The notes below the pieces were generated by a model that worked only from the letters and a program-made list of their open reading frames with translations, had not been told where the DNA came from and did no database searches. A stretch of DNA of 64,000 nt from Thysanoteuthis rhombus (lineage: Eukaryota; Mollusca; Cephalopoda; Oegopsida; Thysanoteuthidae). The translations under genes were made by a program, and so were the position numbers. Positions 23,186-32,400 of this stretch are shown here, one piece after another (within the stretch, counting starts at the first letter, position 1; every line of letters starts with the position of its first letter). The stretch is taken from contig OY735201.1 in the NCBI GenBank assembly GCA_963457665.1, positions 26,195,387-26,259,386 on the forward strand. Reading direction: 5' to 3'.

Positions 23186-23729
23186 GATCGATAAGCATGA
23201 ACAGAATCAGAAAGATGTTCAGTAAGTGTGCTGGAATGCAACATAATAAAAAAAAGAAGAAATCCGTGGATGAAAATGCTATTCATATTCAAGGATCGGA
23301 CGCTTCGATATGGGACTTTATTTAGGCAAATAGTCTTGCAGATGTGTTTTCTAGAGTAATGAATGTGATTCTCATTTTCCAATCAACATTTGTGGCTTTA
23401 TGTCAGACGAAGATAAAGTCAATTAATATCGAGCAAACAAATGATGAAGAAAAATGATTTTTCAATAAATGTACGTAGATTAGGACACATTATAGATTCC
23501 GCACGCCAACTTGAACCAATGTTTAGATAAATAGTCTGTGTGTGTGTGAGTGTGTTAACATGTATCCGAGAGAAAACCAGAGGTGAAGATGTTGTGCAAA
23601 TTATTAAGCAACACACACAGGGTGCATACTGAGTTCAAAAGAGATTAGACTGAGCTGGCTGATTGGTCTCCATGGGCCAGCGTGCACAGTAAAAGAGGAC
23701 CAAACTAAGATGAGGAGTAAAGTAAAACA

Positions 23730-23815
23730 TGACAGGGATCAGCACAATCAGCATCATCATGGTAGGAGATCGGAGAGGTCCTTGTCCAACAGTTAACTTT
23801 TTATGGCTAATGATA
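23730..23815 (+). mobile_element. Terminal remnant of an RTE-like LINE (copy 5)
   Basis: GGAGAGGTCCTTGTCCAACA followed by TTTTTATGGCTAATGATA is the characteristic last 60 bp of this LINE type (compare 11666-11710). Only the extreme 3' end is left. The tail has expanded into the adjoining microsatellite. Confidence 0.65.
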
Positions 23816-23849
23816 CATACATATATATCTATATCTATCTATCTATCTA

Positions 23850-23913
<64 letters not shown>

Positions 23914-23928
23914 TGTGTGTGTGTGTGT
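23816..23928. repeat. Compound microsatellite (TA)n-(TATC)n-(TA)n-(TG)n
   Basis: Starts directly at the tail of the LINE remnant ending near 23815 and ends with a TG run containing a GAG interruption. Confidence 0.95.
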
Positions 23929-24715
23929 TTCTTATATGGATGTAAGGTTAAAGTAATGCAACAATATAGTGGTAGTAATTTGACAATGTGGAAGTGAAAG
24001 ATCTAAGAACAAATGTGTTGCATCTAAAAAAGGCGATAAAACTCATTTTTTTCAAAATTTTTCGCTCACACATTGTCATATAATTAAAACTTCTTTGGAA
24101 TAGAATCTGTGACTCCAAGCATAGATACAGAGGACAATAAAGCTGACGGTAGATTTTAAGCACAGAATCTAGATGTTCCGGCAAGAGCATATGTGCGCTG
24201 ACTGTTTGCTACACCTTCAGAGGTGTAACCTGACAGTGTAGCAACCAGAGCAAGACTTAGCCAAGCTTAGTTATTCTTCTATAGAAAAAAGAAAAGGTGG
24301 GGAAAGTTTGGTGGGAGGAATGGACTGAGAAGTTTAGGAATGTTAGTAGATTTAGGTTCTCTGTTAGTGCAGGAGTACCTTAGTTATTGTTTTAGAGGCC
24401 CAGTTGTAGGTTGTTGTGATATAATCTATTGCTTAGAGAGTTATTTACTTATGGATAACATTGTTATTGATTGTTTCGGGTATAATCTCTCTTCTCTGTA
24501 CTCATACACCTGAATGTGGTCTTTAGTTGGTGAGAGACAAGGCAGTTCCTTTCTTTCTTCCTTCTTTATCTTGGAGGAACTTTATTTACCTTTCCAGATC
24601 GCTGTCTTAGATTTTCCAATTCACTACGAAGTAGTGAGTGCTACCACCAAGGATGAAATCAACTTAAGCGTAATATATTGGTAATATCTGCTTAGAGGGA
24701 GTTTGCCAAGCACAT

Positions 24716-24717
<2 letters not shown>
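23929..24717. other. Unannotated spacer with a nested inverted repeat at 24207-24243
   Basis: TGCTACAC at 24207-24214 is the exact reverse complement of GTGTAGCA at 24236-24243, and ACACCT/AGGTGT form a second palindrome inside it. No gene is attached to it. Nothing else recognised here. Confidence 0.5.

Positions 24718-24772
<55 letters not shown>
24718..24772. repeat. (TA)n microsatellite
   Basis: Pure TA tract of about 55 bp. Confidence 0.95.
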
Positions 24773-24775
<3 letters not shown>

Positions 24776-25245
24776 TTTATTACGGAGGTAGATAGATTTG
24801 CATCGGTATTGATTTAATTATAAAGTCAAGAAACAGAGATGAAGAGTAGTTGAGCAGACATGATTTTTTAAAGATGATTCAGAAATATGAGAACAAGAAA
24901 ATTGATGGGAAATTAATGAGAAAGCAGACAAAGAAAGATAGCAGAACCGAGAAAAGGGGAAATTCCTACTGAATGAATGAATGGATTGAATTTTGAAAGT
25001 TAAATCCATCAGGAAATAGGCGAAATTTTGCATGATTTCCATCGGGATATTCTGCAGAGTAAAATATTGGCTTTGATCATAGATTCCACATTAAATTGGC
25101 AATGATTATTCGATTTTTGAAAGATGTTTCCATATTGTCCAGGAGTACGATGCATTTCGATCTTCAATATTGGTTATTTCTATGAATCAGGCTTTCTAGT
25201 TGGATGTCGAAATAACAGTCAAATCGTTGTTGAATAAAGTAATGT
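24773..25245. other. Unannotated spacer
   Basis: No feature supported. Confidence 0.4.
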
Positions 25246-25341
25246 GTTATTATTATCATCATTATTATTATTATTATTATTATTATTGTTATTATCATTT
25301 TTATTATCATTATTATTATCATCATCATCAGCATCATCTTA

Positions 25342-25380
<39 letters not shown>
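25246..25380. repeat. (TTA)n tract, 3' junction of the complete LINE
   Basis: TTA/ATC-type trinucleotide repeats; the last 45 bp or so are pure TTA and meet the LINE 3' end (CCAAA in element orientation) at about 25380. It combines the (TAA)n tail of the element and the pre-existing target repeat. Confidence 0.95.
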
Positions 25381-25560
25381 TGGAATCTCACACCAGTTGC
25401 CTGGTGGTAACCGCTGGAGTTTGAGTGACAGCAAGTCTCCTCAAGTCTCCAGCCCTCCTCTCCTACTACTCATAGGTCGCAGTAATTCTACGATTTACAG
25501 TTTCACACCGGTTGCCCAGTGGTTATCGCTGAAGGCTGAGTGACAATAAGTCTCCTCAGG
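25380..25560 (-). repeat. Duplicated 65-bp block in the 3' UTR of the complete LINE
   Basis: Copies at 25380-25445 (terminal) and 25497-25560, reading TGAGGAGACTT ... GGTGTGA in element orientation, as in the truncated copy at 2121-2300. The hairpin between them is weakened by one base here (TCGCAG against CTACGA). Confidence 0.75.
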
Positions 25561-25623
25561 TCTTCAGCTAACGTCTCCTCCCTCTTTCGCATATCATGAC
25601 AGAGCTACTATTCGTTGCAGTCC

Positions 25624-28600
25624 TTATATCTCTAGCACCTTCCTCAGTATCCGTGCAGTTCCAAGTAGCGCTGTGGTCTGTACGGTCTCTATCCTTCCCC
25701 TAATCCCGATCTCCTCCAGTCTCTCCCTCAGCGTTTTGGGGACAGTTCCTAGTGCGCCCACTATGACCGGTACTACCCTGGTTTTCATGTTCCACATTTT
25801 CCTTAACTCCCTTGCTAGGTCCTGGTATTTTTCCCTTTTTTCACCCTCCTTCTTTTTTACTCTATGGTCTGCAGGTACAGCAACGTCTACTATTTGGCAG
25901 GCCTTCCTTTTTTTGTCTACTATTACTAAGTCCGGCCTTCTTGCCTGGATGAGGTGGTCAGTTTGGATGTCAAAGTCCCACAGTAGTTTGTGGTTGTCAT
26001 TCTCCAAAACTGCCTCTGGCTTGTGCTGATACCACTTTTCCCCATGGTTGAATCCCATTTGTTTACTTAGTTCCCAGTGTATCATCGTTGCTACTCTATC
26101 GTGTCTATGCTTATACTCCTTCTGGGCGAGCTGACTACATTCACTAGTTATGTGGTTTACTGTCTCATCTCTTTCACTGCACATGCGGCATTTGCTGTTT
26201 GTCTGTGTTCTGTCGATTTTTGCTTTTATGTAGTTTGTCCTTATGCTTTTATTTTGGGCTGCCATGATGAGCGATTCTGTTTCTCTCTTAAGGTTTCCCT
26301 TTCGTAACCACGTCCATGATTTCTCGTCTACTATATCTTTTATCTGTCTTTTAAACTCGCCGTACAATTTTTTCCCTTCCCACTTTTCTTTTCTAGTTTG
26401 CTGTACTGTTCCATTGTTTTCTACTTTATTGTTTGTTGCACTATCCCTCGCGCTCTTTATGATTTCTTCACTATTTGTTTGCACATATCTATCTAGGACT
26501 ACTTTAGCTCTCTGGACACAATCTTCTATGCTGATGAGCCCCCTACCACCTTCTTTTCTCTTAACGTATAGTCTATCTGTATCATCCCTAGGGTGCAATG
26601 CTTTATGCATCGTCATAAGTTTCCTTGTTCGCCTATCCATTGATTGGAGCTCTTCTTTTGTCCATCCTAGAAATGGTCCTGTATACCTAACTACTGACAC
26701 AGCCCAGGTGTTCATTCCTTTTATTAGATTTCTGCTATTTAATTTGGTTTCTAATATTTTCCTTATCCTTCTGAGGTATTCTCTCTTAATTTTCTCCTTC
26801 ATCTCTTCCCGTTTTATCGTGTCACATTCAAGGACACCTAGGTACTTGTATCGGTCTTGTGCAGTCAATGCCCTAATCTTGTTGTTGTCCGGAAGTTCAA
26901 TTCCCTCAGTCATTGTAAGCCTTCCTTTGTGCATCACCATGATTGCACATTTTTCTATCCCAAACTCCATTCCTATGTCCTCACTATATTCCCTTACTTC
27001 GTTGAACAGAGTCTCAAGCTCTCCCCTGTTTTTTGCAAACAATTTAATATCGTCCATGTACATTAAGTGGTTGACCTTTCCTTTTGTTTTAGAGAAGTGG
27101 TATCCTTTGCTGTTTTTCAGGATTCTGTTAAGCGGTATCATTGTTAGAACAAATAATAGAGGGGACAATGAGTCTCCTTGGAAGATTCCCCTTTTTATCC
27201 CTACCTCGGCTAGTTTGTCCCCTGCGGCTGTCAAATCTACTTTCCAGTCTTCCATCGAATTACCAATGAATTTAACCACCGGTTGGCTAATTTTGAACAT
27301 TCTAAGGCATTCGAGTATCCAGCTATGTGGAATCATATCGTATGCTTTTTTGTAATCTATCCATCCCATTGCGATATTCTTTCTCCTTTTCCTTACTTCT
27401 TTTAAGATCATCTGGTCTATGTAGAGTAAATCGTTTGCCCCTTTGGTTCCTATCCTACACCCTTTCTGTTCTTCTGGTAGTAGTCCCCTTCTATCCATTG
27501 ACATGTATATTCTCTCCGCTATTTGCCCGGTCAGGATTTTCCACATAAGTGGTAGGCACGTGATTGGTCTATAGTTGCTTGCTATGTTCCCCTTTCCCGG
27601 GTCTTTTAGGATGAGGGTGGTTCTGCCTTTAGTCATCCATTCTGGTGCTTTGCCTTCATTTAGACAATTTTGGAGTAAGTGAGTGAGTCTGCCGTGTAAC
27701 GTGGTGAATTTTTTGAACCAATACCCATGGATCCCGTCGGGCCCCGGTGCTTTCCAGTTGGCTACTTTCCTAAGAGTATGTTTCAATGTGTTTTCATTCA
27801 GTATTATTGGTTCCCCCTTGTCTATATCTTCTAGTTCTTTTCTCATGTTTCCTAACCATTGCGGTGTTACGTTGTGTCTTTTTGGGTGCCCCCATATGCT
27901 ATTCCAATAGTTCTTGGCCTCTGTGGCATCAGGTTTCATGTCCTGCCTTCTTTCCCCATTTAAATCTTGGTAAAACTTTTTCTCATTGTTTTGGAATGTG
28001 CGGTTTTGTGTGTATTGGGCCGTTCTTAGTCTGTATCTTTTTAGTCTTGCCTCTTTGGCTAGTCTTTTCTGGTGTAACTCTTCGACTACAGTTGCGATGC
28101 CCTTTTGCGTTACTTTGTATTTGTTATAAAGTCTTACTCGTGGTCTGTCTGTGTGTGGTGTATTTCTAAGTAGTACTTCATCTCTCTGTAGTTGGGATAT
28201 CTGCCTTTGTAACCTTCTCTCCCAGTTGGGTTTCCCTTCCCTATTATTGCTCAGGTTCCTATCTTGTGTTGTGAAGCTTTGTGCTACCATTTTTGCCCCA
28301 GCGTAAATTAGGTTGTTGAGTTCTAGGAGGGTGTTCGTTTCTATGTGCTGTAAGAGGCAGTTGACCTGTTCGGTCACTTCTCCAACTTTCTTTCTGTCTT
28401 TGTCTCTTAGGGAGGGGAGTGTTGTTTTCTCTCCTCGCATGATCTCTTTCAAAGCTTGTATTTTGGTTTTCTCTTCTGCTGTTGGTGCCTCGTCGTCACC
28501 CTCTGGTGCATAGTTTACTGTGGGGGTCTTATGGGGAATTCTTATAGTTTTGTTATTGGTACTAGTTGTGCTGGGGGGGCATTCTACAGATGTGTCACCT

Positions 28601-29229
28601 GAGTCTCTCTCTACATTAATGCGAATCTCTAGTAGTTCTGTCTCAGACAGCCATTTCCTCTTTTGGATTTGTTTTACTTGGTCAGCAAGGCGTTGGTTCG
28701 ATACTTCCACATCAGATTTTTCCCTCCAAATCTGGAGCATACGCTCCCTATAAGATCGCACTGAAGGCTTGCTTTTAAAGTAACAATACATAACTAATCT
28801 ATTCTCCTCCCTTGTCCATCTCTTTCTCTTTATAGCAGTCACTCCGTGAGGACCGCGCCTACCCTGGGTGTCATTAGTGGTATATGAGTCTTGGCCAACA
28901 GTAGCTATGTGACGACTGTGTCCCTCCTGAAGGCCATTAAGGGTACACGAGCCGGAGTTTTGGCCAGCAGTCACAGGATGACGACCGGGTCCCTCCTGGT
29001 GGCTAACAAGGGAACACCTGCCGGTTACGACACACAAATCTCGGATTTGTGCCCCGTTTTTTGCGGTAAAATGGTTAGGTTGTACTGTCATGATAGGGGT
29101 TTTTGGTTCTTTGAGGTAGCGCCAGACCTTGGTGGGTTGGTTAAGACCGATGTGGTTCAGAAATAACCGAAGAGCCCCACCAGCCCTTTTTGGTTCTTTT
29201 AAGGTAGCACCAGACCTTGGTGGGTTCAT
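25624..29229 (-). CDS. LINE polyprotein: Myb-like domain, reverse transcriptase, zinc knuckle and restriction-like endonuclease
   Basis: An uninterrupted ORF of 1,201 codons from the first in-frame ATG at 29229. The open frame reaches a TTG three codons earlier, with a stop just before it. A second possible start is the ATG at 29091 (codon 47), downstream of a repeated leader segment. Residues about 135-195 form a Myb/SANT-like DNA-binding region beginning KRKRWTREENR. The reverse transcriptase lies at about 530-790, with the catalytic Asp of WIDYKKAYD at 625, GIFQGDSLSP near 681-690, and YMDD at 724-727. A CCHC knuckle (C1014, C1017, H1026, C1031) precedes the endonuclease signature RPDLVIVD (PD at 1099-1100) and its partner Asp at 1115. 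This order is that of R2/R4-type proteins, which nick the target and prime cDNA synthesis there. All key residues are present, so activity is plausible. Assignment to R4/Dong rests on the TAA target and is inference. Confidence 0.93.
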   Translation of the reverse strand: MNPPRSGATLKEPKRAGGALRLFLNHIGLNQPTKVWRYLKEPKTPIMTVQPNHFTAKNGAQIRDLCVVTGRCSLVSHQEGPGRHPVTAGQNSGSCTLNGLQEGHSRHIATVGQDSYTTNDTQGRRGPHGVTAIKRKRWTREENRLVMYCYFKSKPSVRSYRERMLQIWREKSDVEVSNQRLADQVKQIQKRKWLSETELLEIRINVERDSGDTSVECPPSTTSTNNKTIRIPHKTPTVNYAPEGDDEAPTAEEKTKIQALKEIMRGEKTTLPSLRDKDRKKVGEVTEQVNCLLQHIETNTLLELNNLIYAGAKMVAQSFTTQDRNLSNNREGKPNWERRLQRQISQLQRDEVLLRNTPHTDRPRVRLYNKYKVTQKGIATVVEELHQKRLAKEARLKRYRLRTAQYTQNRTFQNNEKKFYQDLNGERRQDMKPDATEAKNYWNSIWGHPKRHNVTPQWLGNMRKELEDIDKGEPIILNENTLKHTLRKVANWKAPGPDGIHGYWFKKFTTLHGRLTHLLQNCLNEGKAPEWMTKGRTTLILKDPGKGNIASNYRPITCLPLMWKILTGQIAERIYMSMDRRGLLPEEQKGCRIGTKGANDLLYIDQMILKEVRKRRKNIAMGWIDYKKAYDMIPHSWILECLRMFKISQPVVKFIGNSMEDWKVDLTAAGDKLAEVGIKRGIFQGDSLSPLLFVLTMIPLNRILKNSKGYHFSKTKGKVNHLMYMDDIKLFAKNRGELETLFNEVREYSEDIGMEFGIEKCAIMVMHKGRLTMTEGIELPDNNKIRALTAQDRYKYLGVLECDTIKREEMKEKIKREYLRRIRKILETKLNSRNLIKGMNTWAVSVVRYTGPFLGWTKEELQSMDRRTRKLMTMHKALHPRDDTDRLYVKRKEGGRGLISIEDCVQRAKVVLDRYVQTNSEEIIKSARDSATNNKVENNGTVQQTRKEKWEGKKLYGEFKRQIKDIVDEKSWTWLRKGNLKRETESLIMAAQNKSIRTNYIKAKIDRTQTNSKCRMCSERDETVNHITSECSQLAQKEYKHRHDRVATMIHWELSKQMGFNHGEKWYQHKPEAVLENDNHKLLWDFDIQTDHLIQARRPDLVIVDKKRKACQIVDVAVPADHRVKKKEGEKREKYQDLARELRKMWNMKTRVVPVIVGALGTVPKTLRERLEEIGIRGRIETVQTTALLGTARILRKVLEI
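28890..29226 (-). repeat. Two tandem duplications at the 5' end of the LINE ORF
   Basis: Block 1: about 66 bp is repeated at 28890-28955 and 28956-29025, each containing GTCCCTCCTG (or CTGG) followed by AAGG/GGCTAAC and a CACCTGCC-like end in plus orientation. It encodes the paired SHQEGPGRHPVTAGQNS and LQEGHSRHIATVGQDS peptides. Block 2: GGTTCTTT-AGGTAGC-CCAGACCTTGGTGGG is repeated at 29098-29144 and 29187-29226. Remnants of both lie in the old copy near 44780-44960, so the duplications predate the divergence of these subfamilies. Confidence 0.75.
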
Positions 29230-29457
29230 TGTGGGCAATTAGCTCAGTGACACTCTCGGAGTCCCACCAGCTGTTACATGGTATAACCTTACATGGATAG
29301 GCCATTCTGCTGCACAGATATATCTATTTGGTGGTATGACCATCCCCTTCTACATTCAGACCTAACAATTAACACATTAAGCTTCATCTGGGTGAAATTA
29401 ACAACCTTGAAGGTCATACGTCTCCCTTAAATCTTCTAAGTCTTGACTTAGTATAAG
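29230..29457 (-). other. Unique LINE leader between the ORF and the tandem array
   Basis: A 228-bp segment not repeated elsewhere in the window. On the minus strand it would be the 5' UTR immediately downstream of the last 591-bp unit. No promoter element can be named with confidence. Confidence 0.6.
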
Positions 29458-32400
29458 TCTCGCAATCTGTGTTCTTTCCCAATGGTGGACTTCCCCCTAT
29501 ATCTACTTAGCAGTAAGGGGTCCTAACGGTCAGGGGTGGACAGACTCCATTCATTCATACTCGGGGGTAGCTAGGCATTGAACTATAAATTTTAAATTTA
29601 ATTCCACTTACCCACGTGCAGCTCCAAGAAACAACAGACCACTCTCAACTTTTTTTTTTCTTTTCATTAGGTAGAATTTGGCAGTGGACAATTCATCTAG
29701 GTGAACATTTCTCAGAATCGCAAAGAAAAACCATCTCAGAAGTAGAAATATCATCAATATGTCAAGAATAATCATTCTTAAAGCCTAAAGTAAAATATCT
29801 TTTAAACCTTCGAAAATCATCACTGGGTTCATTCATACGGTCCAAATGTTACAACTACCACTTATAATTATAATTAAAATTATTATAATTATTATTATTA
29901 TTATTATTATCATTATTATCATTATTGAGACAATATACATATAAGAATTTAGTCTGAGTTAGTTTTCAAAGTCAATCACCAGAAATCATTCAAAGAAAGA
30001 GATTTACCTTTTTGCCAAAAAATAAAATGCTTCTTCTACCGGCTATCTCGCAATCTGTGTTCTTTCCCAATGGTGGACTTCCCCCTATATCTACTTAGCA
30101 GTAAGGGGTCCTAACGGTCAGGGGTGGACAGACTCCATTCATTCATACTCGGGGGTAGCTAGGCATTGAACTATAAATTTTAAATTTAATTCCACTTACC
30201 CACGTGCAGCTCCAAGAAACAACAGACCACTCTCAACTTTTTTTTTTCTTTTCATTAGGTAGAATTTGGCAGTGGACAATTCATCTAGGTGAACATTTCT
30301 CAGAATCGCAAAGAAAAACCATCTCAGAAGTAGAAATATCATCAATATGTCAAGAATAATCATTCTTAAAGCCTAAAGTAAAATATCTTTTAAACCTTCG
30401 AAAATCATCACTGGGTTCATTCATACGGTCCAAATGTTACAACTACCACTTATAATTATAATTAAAATTATTATAATTATTATTATTATTATTATTATTA
30501 TCATTATTATCATTATTGAGACAATATACATATAAGAATTTAGTCTGAGTTAGTTTTCAAAGTCAATCACCAGAAATCATTCAAAGAAAGAGATTTACCT
30601 TTTTGCCAAAAAATAAAATGCTTCTTCTACCGGCTATCTCGCAATCTGTGTTCTTTCCCAATGGTGGACTTCCCCCTATATCTACTTAGCAGTAAGGGGT
30701 CCTAACGGTCAGGGGTGGACAGACTCCATTCATTCATACTCGGGGGTAGCTAGGCATTGAACTATAAATTTTAAATTTAATTCCACTTACCCACGTGCAG
30801 CTCCAAGAAACAACAGACCACTCTCAACTTTTTTTTTTCTTTTCATTAGGTAGAATTTGGCAGTGGACAATTCATCTAGGTGAACATTTCTCAGAATCGC
30901 AAAGAAAAACCATCTCAGAAGTAGAAATATCATCAATATGTCAAGAATAATCATTCTTAAAGCCTAAAGTAAAATATCTTTTAAACCTTCGAAAATCATC
31001 ACTGGGTTCATTCATACGGTCCAAATGTTACAACTACCACTTATAATTATAATTAAAATTATTATAATTATTATTATTATTATTATTATTATCATTATTA
31101 TCATTATTGAGACAATATACATATAAGAATTTAGTCTGAGTTAGTTTTCAAAGTCAATCACCAGAAATCATTCAAAGAAAGAGATTTACCTTTTTGCCAA
31201 AAAATAAAATGCTTCTTCTACCGGCTATCTCGCAATCTGTGTTCTTTCCCAATGGTGGACTTCCCCCTATATCTACTTAGCAGTAAGGGGTCCTAACGGT
31301 CAGGGGTGGACAGACTCCATTCATTCATACTCGGGGGTAGCTAGGCATTGAACTATAAATTTTAAATTTAATTCCACTTACCCACGTGCAGCTCCAAGAA
31401 ACAACAGACCACTCTCAACTTTTTTTTTTCTTTTCATTAGGTAGAATTTGGCAGTGGACAATTCATCTAGGTGAACATTTCTCAGAATCGCAAAGAAAAA
31501 CCATCTCAGAAGTAGAAATATCATCAATATGTCAAGAATAATCATTCTTAAAGCCTAAAGTAAAATATCTTTTAAACCTTCGAAAATCATCACTGGGTTC
31601 ATTCATACGGTCCAAATGTTACAACTACCACTTATAATTATAATTAAAATTATTATAATTATTATTATTATTATTATTATTATCATTATTATCATTATTG
31701 AGACAATATACATATAAGAATTTAGTCTGAGTTAGTTTTCAAAGTCAATCACCAGAAATCATTCAAAGAAAGAGATTTACCTTTTTGCCAAAAAATAAAA
31801 TGCTTCTTCTACCGGCTATCTCGCAATCTGTGTTCTTTCCCAATGGTGGACTTCCCCCTATATCTACTTAGCAGTAAGGGGTCCTAACGGTCAGGGGTGG
31901 ACAGACTCCATTCATTCATACTCGGGGGTAGCTAGGCATTGAACTATAAATTTTAAATTTAATTCCACTTACCCACGTGCAGCTCCAAGAAACAACAGAC
32001 CACTCTCAACTTTTTTTTTTCTTTTCATTAGGTAGAATTTGGCAGTGGACAATTCATCTAGGTGAACATTTCTCAGAATCGCAAAGAAAAACCATCTCAG
32101 AAGTAGAAATATCATCAATATGTCAAGAATAATCATTCTTAAAGCCTAAAGTAAAATATCTTTTAAACCTTCGAAAATCATCACTGGGTTCATTCATACG
32201 GTCCAAATGTTACAACTACCACTTATAATTATAATTAAAATTATTATAATTATTATTATTATTATTATTATTATCATTATTATCATTATTGAGACAATAT
32301 ACATATAAGAATTTAGTCTGAGTTAGTTTTCAAAGTCAATCACCAGAAATCATTCAAAGAAAGAGATTTACCTTTTTGCCAAAAAATAAAATGCTTCTTC

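Larger units (their letters stand above)
25380..29457 (-). mobile_element. Complete RLE-type LINE, R4/Dong-like
   Basis: A single-ORF non-LTR retrotransposon with, in element order, a 228-bp unique leader (29457-29230), the ORF (29229-25624), a 244-bp 3' UTR with a duplicated 65-bp block, and a (TAA)n tail. RLE-type LINEs (CRE, R2, R4/Dong, NeSL, Hero) insert at specific sequences; Dong is known for TAA repeats, and all copies with readable ends here sit in TAA/TTA tracts. The leader joins directly to the 591-bp tandem array, which may be part of the same element. Intact reading frame and a close sister copy imply recent activity. Confidence 0.9.

Noticed and set aside
26243-27355. 370-codon plus-strand ORF and several others between 25673 and 29166
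   Set aside because: They are antisense shadows of the LINE ORF on the minus strand and show only Ser/Leu/Phe-rich composition.
25624-29238. Start of the LINE ORF at 29238
   Set aside because: That codon is TTG; the first ATG in frame is at 29229, which suits a eukaryotic transcript better.
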